NCBI RefSeq assembly: GCF_949628265.1
Contig: NC_088789.1
Location: 7,680,886 to 7,744,885, forward strand
Length of the DNA: 64,000 bases
Source of the DNA: Cloeon dipterum
Taxonomy: Eukaryota; Arthropoda; Insecta; Ephemeroptera; Baetidae
Direction: 5' to 3'
Shown: positions 46,328 to 58,306 of the stretch, one piece after another
How the letters are laid out: every line of letters starts with the position of its first letter
Numbering within the stretch: position 1 is the stretch's first letter
Made by a program: the position numbers and the translations under genes
Notes under the pieces: generated by a model
The model's database searches: none
Told to the model about the DNA's origin: nothing
Seen by the model: the letters and a program-made list of their open reading frames with translations, nothing else

Positions 46328-49300
46328 ATGTTGACCGCAAGGGCGGCGTTTCCGAGGCTTCTGCGGTGGTCGTCGTCGCTGGCGTACAATCCGAAAAAGT
46401 TCAATGGCATCTACGACCCGAAAACGCACATCGTGCGCTCGCCCTACCAAGGCACCCTGCCCGCTATCAACGCGTGCGACTACGTCTGGAGGGACTACAA
46501 AAAACACGAGTCCGAGCTGGCTTTGGTGACAAATCAAAAAAGATGTGCTCGAACCATTAAGTAATTTTTGGCATGCCGTGCAGACTTGTGCAATTAGCGG
46601 GAAGAGCCTCACTTTCGGCCAGACGCACGGAGCCTTCGACAGGCTGAGCGTGAACCTGCCCGCCAAATTCGGACTCAGGCAGGGCGACGTCGTGGGCCTC
46701 GTGCTGCCCAACATGCCGGAATTTGCAATCGTGTTTTACGGGTGTCTTGCAGCGGGTTTGGTCGTCAGCCCGGCCAATCCTATCTACACGTCAGGTATGA
46801 AATTGCGAATCTGCACCGGTCATCGTGTCCGAATTTGAACAAACGAGATTACAATTCTTGTTCAAGGAAAATTTGGCATATAAGATCAGAAGGTTCTTAT
46901 TTTATTATGTACAAATCTGAATTCAGAGCAAATACGTTGCCTTTTATAGAAGAAATATGTAATTTTACTTTCTTAATTTTTAGATATATTTTATCCTGAC
47001 GAGCATTTAGAAATCTAGAAATCCATTACGATATTATATATTATGTTTTTCCAACTAGCTTAGCGCTTTAAATAATTTATTGAAGCAGTTTAGGCAACCC
47101 AACTCTGATAAAAATTTCTAAAAAGCATTCATAGACGACATCATTTGTTACTTTATTTACTAAACACAATAGTGAGAATTGGGAAGTATATATTAATTTA
47201 AATGTGATCGTTTTTCTTAGCGTTAATCTTTAAAATAAAATGCTTTTTATTTTCGAGGCACTTTCGAATTTGGATCATTTACTCAGTGTAGGAAATTAAA
47301 AATAATTTAATAATTCGTCTGCGCCTCTCATTAATTGTTATGCAATAAAGTATAGCATCAATTACTAGTGAACCTCACTTGAAATCGTTCTAATCAACCA
47401 AACACTGGGAGCTAAACTAAATCATTTTTTAACATTCCTGAAGATCAGAAACCGAATGAAACAAAATTTTCAATGAGCTGAAGGTTTTTCCATCAGATAG
47501 AAACAATTTATTGGAGCTAAGGAAATGACTTGTCCAAAAAAGTCATGAGAAGTAATATTTTCTACTAATATTCTCAATTCCACTAATTCCTCCAAAAACA
47601 TCAAACGTTATCTTACAGAAAAAATAGCCCGTTTGAAGCCGTTAACAGATAAAAATTAAGATTAAGCCCACGAAAATTGTGCACTTTGTTAGAACACTGC
47701 TCTGAAATTGGGTAAACGATCTTCTGACAACGTTACGAAGAAATACGCAAATAAAGTAGTACAATTCCAATATATAAGCTTTCAAACATTTTCTAAGTAA
47801 TCCTAAAAGTCACCTTTTTAGACAATAAAATCATAAAAAGCCTCGATTGCCGTATCATAGCCGCAATTATTGTAATCTTGTTTTTGTTATTAGTACTGAT
47901 AATATCCATAATTTGCAAAGATAATATCCCGCTCAAATTTGCAGAAAAATCCGCCAGGGGTTGAGTTATGCAATCCGCTAGACCGGCCACCAGCGCGGGT
48001 TGCATAATTGCTAAATTTCAGGCATTTTTCTCTTTCCTCTTTCAGATGAGCTGCTGAAGCAGTTCACCGACGCCAAAGTGAGCCTCGTGGTGACCACCCC
48101 TGAGCTGGCTGACCGCGTCAGGGAGGCCCTGAGCAGGATGCCCGGTGGAGGGGCGCCGGTCGTGCTCACCGGCCAGGCTCCACCTGCGGCAGGGGCCAAG
48201 GACACTTTCCTGCTGGACGAGCTGATCACCCAGCAGATTAAGGGCGCCGAAAGGCTGCCAAAACCCGACCCACAGTGCCTGGCGGTGTTGCCCTATTCGA
48301 GCGGCACCACCGGCATGCCCAAGGGGGTGGTCATCAGCCACCGCAACCTGGTGGCAGGACTCTCCATCGGGGACCATCCTGATGCTGTCACGAGCGGTGT
48401 TGAAGGTGGTGGAAGTTGGTTTAGGTTTTTAATTAAATTTCACTCGTGTTAGAATATTTTATTAATTAATTTGATGAATAATTAAAAATCGTTTGAAAAA
48501 TTCATCGTAATATATTTTAATACTATTCACATGTTGTCCATTTAATATTATTTTCTGAGACAAGGTTTTTAATATATTCGGCCCTAAAATCGTATTATTT
48601 TATCTTTAATACCAATTAATGATTATCATTAATCTCAAAGAAATTTTCGACAAAATATTTTATAAGCCCGCAAGCTATTAAATCAAATTTTGTATTTAAA
48701 TTATAATTCTTAAAACATTAAAGTAATTAAAAATGTTTCGCTCTTTCCGTCTCTAATGTTTCCTGTAGGTGTTTATGTAATAAATCAAGTTTTTATGATT
48801 GATTCTTTTCAGATGGGAGAAAAAATTCCACGCTTGCTGTGATTCCATTTTACCACATTTATGGTTCTGTAATCATTCTTGGTTGCTGCATTGGTCGCGG
48901 CTACAGAGTCATAACACTTCCCCGTTTCGACCCCACTACATACTCTCAAGCATTTGAAAAGTACAAGGTAAGTAGACGCAAATGTGAAGGAGCTCAAGTG
49001 AAGCAATTAAATTCTAGCCCACTCATCTGTTTTTGGTTCCCCCGCTGGTGCATTTCATGGCCAGGTCGCCTTCTATTTCGAGAGAAGCGATGCAAAATAT
49101 CAAATTGACAGTTTCGGGCGCTGCTCCTCTTACAAAACAAATCATGGACGAGTTCGTTGCGAAATTGGGACCAACTAGTATATTTAAAACAGGTAAAAAT
49201 TGTGCAAGAGCGTTTTTCGATTTTGTTTGAGAGCTTTGATTTATTGCAGATGCTAAATTTTTTTAATGATGCATTTTCAGGCTACGGAATGACCGAGAGC

Positions 49301-50465
49301 AGCTGCCTGTTAACTGTAATGCCAGAAATAATGCCAACATGCAAGGCGAAATCACTGGGTCCTCCAGGTGTTTTCACCGAGTTTAAAATCGCTGACAACG
49401 AGGGCAACGCACTGCCTCAAGGCCAAGTTGGAGAACTGTGCGCGCGAGGGCCACAGATCATCAGCGGCTACCTCAACAACGAGAAAGTCACCAAGGAGAC
49501 AATCACCGAGGACGGCTGGTTAAAAACCGGTGACGTCGCCTTTTTCGACGAGTACGGACACGTCAACATCGTAGATAGAGTCAAAGAGCTCATCAAAGTC
49601 AAAGGCTATCAGGTTAAAATTGTTTAATTAATTTTATAAATATTTTTTAAACTCTGCTCAGCACATTCCGTGGACTTTCATACCGAGAGGTCTTTAATTG
49701 AAACGGCAGACATTTTTTGTCCCTTTTAAGCCGCTGGAACGGTGCTAAAACCAGAAAGTGGCGAGTCGGCGTCGGTGCCCGTTGCCCGTTGAACTATCTG
49801 AGCATTTCGAGTCACTAAAATAACCACCTTTTGCCATCGGTGACATTGGGCAGCCAGTATTAGATCCCCGAATAGCTCAAATATCTCCCGTTGCTTTGAC
49901 ACTCCTGAGAAAGCCTTTAACAATGCGAGTCAACGGGCTGGCTGTGTCCCTATATGTATTGTGTCCTAAATAAAAAAAATCCAATATTTAGCCTAAATGG
50001 GATGAATATAGAATTTTCACAAATCTTTGAAACATTTTGAAGATATTTAAAAAAAATATTTTAAATTATTTATAGAAAACTAAAACTTTTATCTTTCCAG
50101 CGGGGAGAATATAATATGTTGCTTAAATATTCTTAACCTGACATTATATTTTGAAAAAGAAAATCTGAATTATATAAAATTTTTAATAGGTTTCTCCAAC
50201 CGAAATCGAGTCGATTCTGATTCAGCTGGAAGGAGTTGCGGACGTCGCTGTGATTGGTCTTCCTGACGAAAAGAATGGAGAGCTGCCGAAGGCGTTCATC
50301 GTTAAGAAGCCGGGTGCGCAGATCACCGAACAAACTGTGATGGACTTTTTGAATCCGAAAGTTGCTGAATTCAAGAAACTCAGAGGGGGAGTGCAGTTCC
50401 TAGAAGCAATTCCTCGCAGCGCCGCGGGAAAAATTTTGAGGAAAGACCTTAAATCAAGTGCCTGA
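46328..50465 (+). CDS. Acyl-CoA synthetase 1 (4CL/luciferase-like, probably mitochondrial)
   Basis: An ATP-dependent ligase of the adenylate-forming family that activates a carboxylic acid (medium/long-chain fatty or aryl acid; substrate unknown) to its CoA thioester. Exons 46328-46525, 46584-46794, 48046-48396, 48813-48967, 49018-49192, 49281-49612, 50190-50465 give 565 aa, normal for the family. Motifs in order: P-loop YSSGTTGMPKGV, IPFYHIYG, YGMTE, GWLKTGD, hinge VDRVKELIKVKGYQ, and the catalytic Lys in PRSAAGKILRKDL. The N-terminus MLTARAAFPRLLRWSSS is basic and acid-free, like a mitochondrial presequence. The end KSSA is not a PTS1. ATG 46,328 is the first in frame. Exon 3 could instead end at 48,405 (three more residues). 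AATAAA at 50,468. The N-terminal layout recalls Drosophila pudgy-type enzymes (inference). Confidence 0.93.
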
Positions 50466-50696
50466 GAAATAAAACTTTAATATATTATGAAAGTTTAATA
50501 TTTGTATTTTTCACCCCGACAATTTAAACAATGAAAAGTTCAATACTGTTTTTATCATTTAATTGGCATACATGCACGAGCCAATATTTGTCCTTCATCA
50601 ATATCACTAAGAGCAAATATTTTGAAGCCTGCTGCTGGATGTCGTGGGCAGGTTGCAGGGGGGTATTATCTGCGTGATTTGATTTTCAGTCGGGGC

Positions 50697-50703
50697 TGAT
50701 AAG
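50697..50703 (+). promoter_or_regulatory. GATA motif upstream of acyl-CoA synthetase 2
   Basis: TGATAAG 44 nt before the start codon, in a promoter region only about 280 bp long between the stop of copy 1 and the start of copy 2. No TATA box seen. Confidence 0.35.
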
Positions 50704-50746
50704 GCGAGAAGCTACTCAATAGAGTGTTGATCGCTTCATTCTCAAA

Positions 50747-53700
50747 ATGCTTCTTAGCCGGGGACCGCTCAGCTGCAAGCTGAGAAACATTCGAAGCTGC
50801 AGTGACAATGGAAAAAATTTTAAATTTGAGTCGAACATTTTAAAGTCGGTGACAACCGTGGACATTCCTCGAGTTGACGTTAGCAGCCTGATCTGGAGAA
50901 ATGTCAAAAATTGGGAATTGAAGCCAGCTCTGGTGAGAGCCATTGACATTTTTTTGTTTTGCTTTTCCGATTCTTTGAATTCTAGACTTGTGGAGAGACT
51001 GGACGAAGCTACAGTTACGGCCAGCTGAAACGCTCGTCAGAAAATTTCGGTGCCAATTTGGGCGTGATTTTGGGTCTCAAGGAGGGAGAAAAATTGGGCC
51101 TTGTGCTGCCCAACATCCCCGAGTTCGCGACTGCCTTTTACGGAGCAGCATCTGCGGGGTTGATTTCAACACCGGCAAATCCAATCTACACAAAAGGCAA
51201 TTTAATTTATTAATCTATTAAAAATACAGAGAAAAAATTATTTGTGCTGTTTATTTTTTTTGTGTCACCTATAATCAGTTAAATTAAAAATTTTCAACCT
51301 CAGATGAGTTGGCTAAGCAATTTGTGGACACTGAAGTGTCGGCTGTGGTCACAACCCAATCCTTGCTGCCCAAAGTGAGATCGGCTCTGAAGAGTTCTCT
51401 CGGCAGAGGATGCATCATCGTAGTGGACGGCAAAACTGACAAGAAGCAAAACGTCTACGGCTTTCAGGACTTGGCTCAGAAGAAATATAAAGGGGCTGAC
51501 ACGCCGAAAAAGCCGGATCCTGAGGCGCCCGTTGTGATTCCGTACTCGAGCGGCACAACAGGCTTGCCGAAAGGAGTCGTCTTGACGCACAGAAACCTCG
51601 TTGCGGCGATTTCCATCGCCGACCACCCAGACGTCATTCCACAAAAATCCATCGGTGAGAGTGGACAGTGAATTAAACTGGGTGGCTTTGAATAATTTTT
51701 GACTGGATTAATCCCTAGGATCCTTCCAAGAAGTGACTCTCGCGGCCATACCACTGTTTCACATTTATGGTCTGGTCAACATTTTGGGTTTGAGCTTGTT
51801 TCGTGGATACTACATCGTAACTTTGCCTAATTTTGAGCCTAAACTCTTTGCCACCACATTTTCTAAGCACAAGGTATTATTTTGATTTTATACCGTCTTG
51901 AATGTAACAGATATTAACTCTGTGGCAAATTTGATGCATGCAACACGTTAAGCATTCCTGCGAAGCCGGTTGCACAGCTCCTGAAAAATGACATGAAATT
52001 TCAGCCAAGCTACATGTGCTTTGTGCCGCCACTCATGTCGTTTGTGGCGAGCTCACCTTTGATCAGTAGAAAAGCGCTGAGCCACCTGACGTTTGCAGCC
52101 AATGCCGCGGCCCCTCTTTCCAAGCAACTGGTCAACCAACTGAAAGCAAAATCTGGAAACCCGAAGCTAATCGTGAAAAATGGTAGTAATTATTAATATG
52201 ATATGGAATTTTAACTCGAGGAAAACATTTCAGATGATGTAGAAATAATCGGACTTGTTCTCGTTAAAGTTGTGATTTTCATCCTCGACATGTTTCGGCT
52301 CCAATTGGTCTTCTTCATTCTGTACCTGAGAACCTACGTGTTAGGACCCTCTCATGACTAGCTAGGGCACCAGTTGGAACCAAAAAATTTCGATAAAAAA
52401 ATCTCGACTTTAATCAACGAGGACAAGTTCGATTAATTCTACACAATCATTAATTATTATCACAGCACTTTATTGAGGAGATGTGGCTTTGTGGCACCCT
52501 CTTTAAAATTTAAATTATATCTTTAGAAATTAACTATAAAATAATTTTTTCATCCGCTATTCTATCAAAGAGAAATTAGTAAATTAATTTCCTACACATC
52601 ACTGATTCAAATTAAAAAATATCATATCATATTTTATTGTTCTTGTGCTTGTTTATTTTTGCCGTATCAATACACATACAATAATAAATAAAAATATGTA
52701 TAAATGAGATATATTATAGCAAGAAAGGGCAGACCATATACTAGCAAGATAATGCACAAGCGATTAATTACAATGGAAATCTCTCGCCACCCTGAGCCTC
52801 AATACAAAAAAAAGTAATCCACAAATCACTGTACACTTGCCACAAGGAGGGAAATTCGGTAACGGAAAATCCTGAGAGAAAAATGCTCGCTGGCCGAAAA
52901 CGCCGCAGACGCTGCGGTGCTAGTCGTTCGCGTCGCCTCGAAGCTGCCGCCTCTCGATGATGCGCGCACGTTCGTTGAAGTCGATCGCACCTCCCCCGCA
53001 CCTTTTAAAAAAATTAAGTCTGTGTACTTCAGGTTTATATTTATTGGCATTATTTTTGCCTCTTGCGGCGGCCGCTGTCGTCGTCCATGCATAAAACGCA
53101 GCGTCCTTTACTGCACTCTATTTAATGTACTTGCCTGCGTGGTTGGGTGTTTAAGGTGTATAGTTTTTGTGATTTTAGACAGTCAAGCAACTGAATATTT
53201 TTATATACATTAAAAAATAAACAAGCACGTAAAATAATTTTGATTTAGGTACGATTTTTATAAGTATATAGTGAGGCATTTTTTCAAGCCCTTCAGTTTG
53301 TTCACTATTCACGTAAAAATATTTATTTTAAAATTTAATCATCTGGTATATAGGATTTGGAATGACGGAGACGAGTGCTTTGGCCACAATCACGCCAGGC
53401 AGCTTCCAAAAAGAGACGGTTGGCCTTCCAGGCCCAAACACTGAGATTAAGGTTGTAAACGATCGAGGACTCGCCCTTCCAATGGGCCAGGTCGGAGAGC
53501 TGTGCGTGCGAGGTCCGCAGGTCATGAAGGGCTACTTGAACAATGAGAAAGCAACCACAGAGATAATGTCTGAAGACAACTGGCTCACGACTGGAGACAT
53601 CGGATACATCGATCCTGAGGACGGACACATCAGCCTTGTGGACAGAAAGAAGGACCTGATTAAAGTCAAGGGATTCCAGGTTAGTTTTGCGTTGATTCAT

Positions 53701-54144
53701 GTTAAGGTACATGTTTTCCATACATTATCATTAATTCTTGCCTCCGAGGTTCAGAATTAATTTAGTCTTATAGCATTATTTTGTTATCGTCCAGGGTGCT
53801 GTGGCAAAAATTTGGCATTCGAGCAAAGTAAAATCAAATGCTTTATCGATCAACCTTTCCAGGTTTCCCCGACTGAACTAGAACTTCTTCTTCTTGAAAT
53901 AGACGGAGTAGCTGATGCAGCGGTTATCGGTGTGTCAAACCAGACTTCGGGAGAACTTCCCAAAGCATTTATTGTAAAGAAGGCCGACAGTAACGTGACG
54001 GAGCAGGACGTCATTAAATTTGTTGAGCAGAAAGTTGCGCCTTTCAAGCAACTTAAGGGAGGAGTGATGTTCGTGTCTGAAATACCAAAGAGCGCAGCTG
54101 GAAAAACGCTGAAAAAGCTTTTGGCTGACAATGAATTGAAATAA
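50747..54144 (+). CDS. Acyl-CoA synthetase 2 (4CL/luciferase-like)
   Basis: Tandem paralogue of the gene before it, presumably activating carboxylic acids to acyl-CoA. Exons 50747-50932, 50986-51196, 51304-51654, 51719-51873, 52005-52182, 53354-53679, 53863-54144 give 562 aa with the same seven-exon phase pattern. Motifs: [46 protein letters not shown], and catalytic Lys in [13 protein letters not shown]. The basic N-terminus ([17 protein letters not shown]) suggests mitochondrial import; no PTS1 (ends NELK). Odd points: intron 2 appears to start with GC (AAAAG|GCAATT), and intron 5 is enlarged by a MITE-like element and a GC-rich island. GWL of the usual motif is NWL here. AATAAA at 54,218. 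Function of this copy is inferred. Confidence 0.92.
52233..52451. mobile_element. MITE-like inverted-repeat element in intron 5 of copy 2
   Basis: Left half (from about 52,233) and right half (to about 52,451) are imperfect reverse complements over roughly 70 bp. For example TAATCGGACTTGTTCTCGTT pairs with the complement of AACGAGGACAAGTTCGATTA, and GGCTCCAATTGG pairs with that of CCAGTTGGAACC. There is no coding capacity. Short size with long terminal inverted repeats fits a MITE. Target-site duplication is not clear. Confidence 0.6.
52630..53110. other. Unexplained GC-rich island inside intron 5 of copy 2
   Basis: CpG-rich DNA at about 52,885-53,005 and 53,068-53,102 stands out from the AT-rich intron. 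On the minus strand a frame reads [18 protein letters not shown] to a TAG at 52,920-52,922, followed about 260-290 nt later by two AATAAA signals (52,652-52,657 and 52,633-52,638). It may be a nested gene, a retrocopy or part of an inserted element. Not recognised. Confidence 0.3.
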
Positions 54145-54535
54145 TCCATTCATAGAAATATGAATACTATATGCCTTGTTCTTGTCCCCATCTAAATATA
54201 AAAAATAATCAAATTGAAATAAAGACCTAACACAGAAAATGAATAAAAATTTAATTTTAACAAAAAATTATACTTAGGATATATTATTTCATAAAATTCA
54301 ATACCATCATTAATGGTCACTATTTATTGGCTACTTCATAATAATATATAATTTTCATAATTTTTATCACATCTCAGAAAATGATAAAAGACCTAACACA
54401 AAATCGATTTGAATTTTGATCAATTCGCTTGATAAAGTCAGAGTGTTTCTATACACAATAGAGCTTAAATTTGCTCACATTTAAAGAGGAGCGGTGCAGA
54501 GGTCAGCTCATAATCGTACGAACGCCGTTGAGCAC

Positions 54536-54696
54536 GATAAGATCTCGCCTTTTCAAAGTGCCACAAATCGCATTAGAGGATATACATATATAAACAGTGA
54601 CTTATCGTAAAATTGTGCAATAATTTTCTCTCGCCTGATAAGAAATATTCATATATAATAGAGCAGAACGTCGCAATTGTACATAAAGTCTTATCA
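54536..54696 (+). promoter_or_regulatory. Promoter of acyl-CoA synthetase 3: GATA sites and TATA box
   Basis: TATATAAA at 54,587-54,594. GATAAG motifs at 54,536-54,541, 54,601-54,606 (reverse), 54,636-54,642 (TGATAAG) and 54,690-54,696 (TGATAAG, reverse), all within 170 bp upstream of the ATG at 54,703. Confidence 0.5.
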
Positions 54697-54702
54697 TTTG
54701 CA

Positions 54703-57700
54703 ATGTTTCTGTCACGATCGCAGCGCTTGCCGCGCTCCAACCAATTTTATTTAAAACTGAACAGGCTCCTTTTTGACGATGCAACCAAAATTTTGTCTTC
54801 AGACACTGTCGCTTCCATTCCATCGGATAAGAATTTTGTCGATTACGTTTGGAAAGATCACAAACAGTTTGAAAACAAAACTGCTTTTGTAAGTGTTTAT
54901 CACAACTCTTGCTGTTAATTATCAGTGCGACTTTTCTGCTTGCTCTGTTTCTTTGTTTTTTTTCAATTGCAGAAAAATTTATTCATCTCATTAAAGGAAA
55001 TTTAATTTTCAGACTTGCGGCGTGAGCGGACGTAGCCTAACTTATGGGCAAGCGTACGCTGCCATCGATCGGCTCAGTGCAAATTTGCCGGCAGAATTTG
55101 GACTACAGAGCGAAGATAATATTGCTTTGTTGCTGCCCAACATTCCAGAGTATGCAATAGCCTTCTTTGCCGCCGCTTCCACTGGGATAGTGTCAAGTTT
55201 GATCAACCCTCTGTACACATCATGTAAGATAATTTTAACTCGTATTTTAGTAGACAGCAAAATACAATTTCCACGGGGTATTCTTGAAAAATAAAATAGA
55301 AAATAATCTGGTTAAAAATTCTTTTGTTTTTTAAAATTCCATTTAAATATTTGAAAATCTTTAAATAGGAAATAACTAAATAAAATTGAAAATTTGATAA
55401 AACTGAAAAAAAATTAATTCAAAATTATCAAATGGCTTGGCTCTGCACAGATACGATTCAGGATGGGTAACTTTAAAAGTAAAAAATTGAATAAAACGCT
55501 ATTTTTTCTTTCAAAATGTCACTCATATAGATATCCATCCTGAATTAATCAGCGAGAGCTGAGAGCCATTCGATAATTTTAAATTTAACAAAATTATCTG
55601 CATATTTTTTTCTTTTTATCTAAAAAAACTTACAATATATGCACGTCGTTTTCATCTAAAAATTTGAATTTATTAATGGTTTATTAAACGCAAAATATGC
55701 GTGCAGCACTCTACATCAAAAAGTTAATCAATTTTTACAAATTTTCGCTGCTTCTCTCAAAGTAAGTTTTCTTGCTGTACACTTTTGGATATGATATTTT
55801 TAAAAGTTTGAATTAATTTTTTTTTTCATTTGAAGCTGAGCTGTGGAAGTTGTTGGCCCACTCGAAAGCCAAGGTGATTATCACGATACCCCCGCTTTTG
55901 GACACCGTGAAAGAAGCAATGGCAGAACTGCCTGGCGGCGGATTGCCGGTTATCCTGGTCGGCGGCGACGGCAGCCAAAAAGACACGGTCGACTTCAAAA
56001 CCCTGGTGGCCAAAAGCACGAGGGCAGTCCGCCGACTAGATAAGGCATCCCCGCAGGCAAATATAGCGCTGCCCTTCTCCAGCGGCACCACCGGCGTGCC
56101 CAAGGGGGTTGTCATATCGCACTACAATTTGGTCGCCCAGGCCGAGACCATGCTCCACGCGATTCCTGATTACAAGACAGGTATGCCATTCATCTTATTA
56201 TCATTTGGACTTAAGAATCTAGCTGACGGTGATTCACTTTTCGCTCTTGAAAAATTGTAAAGCAAATCTGAACAGGTTATCTGCAAAAAAAATATTTAAA
56301 AAATGAGACCACCTCATCATTGACGTGTTGTTATGCAGATGATAAGGTTACCATCTTGATTGTTTGGTTGTGCAATTATTCACCGTGTCTATTGATGGAA
56401 AGAAGGTTTGAGATAAAGCTAACAATAAGATTTATGCATTTCAATGGGAATAGATTGTAAAAACTTTCAACGCAAGCTGAATATTTTTCGTTGCAAAGAA
56501 TTATCAAAAAATTAACCAAAAGTTTAAATTGAAAAATCCAAATAAAATTTTACCAATCTCAGTAAATACTGGTTTCATCATTTCTGATTTAGAACCACGA
56601 TCAACTGTAGCTGTGATACCATTTTTCCACATTTACGGATTGTCGATGTTCATGGGATTTTCCTTGCGGCGAAGGATGCAGGTAGTCTCACTGCCCAAGT
56701 TCGACCCTTCTACCTTCTTGCATGCCTTGAAAACCTACAAGGTTCGCGTGATAAACGATCTACAATGGTTCGATTAGATTCTAAAAATTTAAACTGCAGC
56801 CCTCACACCTGTTTCTCGTGCCACCCCTGGTGGAGCATATGTCGAGGTCACCACAGATAACGCCAGATGTGATGGAAAACCTGAAGTTCGTCAGCACAGG
56901 TGCAGCGCCGATCACCGGCCAAATCGTGGAAGAGTTCTTGCAGAAAAGCGAGCATATCCAGCCATTTTTCATGAACGGTACGTTTTTTTTAATAAGCTAT
57001 CCATGTCGTTTTCACGGCAGTTTCTGCTGTAGGATACGGCCTGACGGAAACTGCAGGAGGGATTATAGTTACGTCGGAGACGGTGAAATACGGCGAGTAC
57101 GGGATGCCCGTTGGAAAACTGTGTGCCAATTGCGAAGCGAAAATCGTGAACGAGACTGGAGAGGCTCTGCCCATTGGGGAGGCTGGTGAGCTGTGGCTGC
57201 GCAGCCCAACTGTCATGAAAGGGTACCTAGAAAACGAGGAGGCCACCAAGGAGATCATTACCGACGACGGCTGGCTCAGGACGGGTGACCAGGCGCGTTT
57301 TGATTCCAGTGAAAACGTGTACATCGTCGACAGGCTCAAAGATATAATCAAAGTCAAGGGATTTCAGGTAAAAATCTTAAGTAACTTTGGCTATTTTTTA
57401 AAATAACAAGTGAATCGTATGTGTTTTGAATAATTGTAGTATGTCTTTTCTAATTCTGAATGCCAAAAATCTTATTTAAAATTGATCTAAACACAAGAAT
57501 ATTTTCCTGACACGATGTCTTGACTTCAACTTTTTAGTTGTGAAATAGAAAAATGAGCTGACTAAAATCACGACAGAAAGAGATCTGATTTTTTTAATTA
57601 TTCCCTTCTTAGGTCGCTTGTGCGACGAAAGGAGAGGCTGCATTGAATAATTGAGTCAAACGTTCATACAAAAAAATATTCTAAAAGTGGAATTGATAGT

Positions 57701-58103
57701 TAGAGGGGAACAAAATCACGCAAAAAATAAGTGAAAAACGTAGTTAAATGTAAATTCCAATTTAACTTCGTTTTGGAACCGCAGTTTATTTATGCAGATC
57801 ACGAGAACATATAGTTATTATTCCACTCCTCTCATGCAGGTGTCGCCGACCGAAATTGAAGACGTGCTGATCAAAATGCCGGGGTTGGCCGACGTCGCCG
57901 TCATAGGGGTGCCAGTCGAGGATGGAGAGGGTCCAAAGGCTTTCGTCGTCAGAACAGCCGGTTCAAAAATCACCGTGGAAGACGTGCACGCATTCTTAGC
58001 AACAAAAGTGGCAAAATTTAAGAAATTGTCGGGTGGAGTTCAATTTGTTGACCTAATCCCGAGAAGTGCTGCTGGAAAAATATTGAAGAAAGATCTTGAA
58101 TGA
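54703..58103 (+). CDS. Acyl-CoA synthetase 3 (4CL/luciferase-like)
   Basis: Third tandem copy of the adenylate-forming acyl-CoA ligase. Exons 54703-54888, 55013-55223, 55836-56180, 56593-56741, 56800-56977, 57033-57367, 57840-58103 give 555 aa with identical intron positions and phases to copies 1 and 2. Motifs: FSSGTTGVPKGV (Phe in place of Tyr), IPFFHIYG, YGLTE, GWLRTGD, VDRLKDIIKVKGFQ, and catalytic Lys in PRSAAGKILKKDL. The N-terminus MFLSRSQRLPRSNQF is basic and acid-poor, compatible with mitochondrial import. It ends KKDLE, not a PTS1. ATG 54,703 is chosen because upstream in-frame sequence offers no earlier ATG. The donor of exon 4 (GTTCGC) is weak. AATAAA at 58,112. Substrate unknown. 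Confidence 0.93.
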
Positions 58104-58184
58104 TTGTATTTAATAAATTTCGTAAATTACGAACCTTCTGATTTTTATTTATTTCATTGTTCAGTAGGAGGTATTTTTCTTGGT

Positions 58185-58191
58185 TGATAAG
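58185..58191 (+). promoter_or_regulatory. GATA motif upstream of the GPCR gene
   Basis: TGATAAG 116 nt before the GPCR start codon, in the roughly 200-bp gap after copy 3. Confidence 0.35.
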
Positions 58192-58306
58192 ATCTCATCC
58201 TGAAATAAACTAGGCGGTCATTGCGGTCGCTTCTTGTGTGCATTTGTCATTTCCGTTTGTGCGACAGCTTAAGACACACTACATAAGTCTTATTTATTCG
58301 GACGTA

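Noticed and set aside
46295-46714. 139-codon minus-strand frame over acyl-CoA synthetase 1
   Set aside because: It is the antisense shadow of exons 1-2, which have GC-rich codon use.
51300-51644. 114-codon minus-strand frame over acyl-CoA synthetase 2
   Set aside because: Antisense shadow of exon 3.
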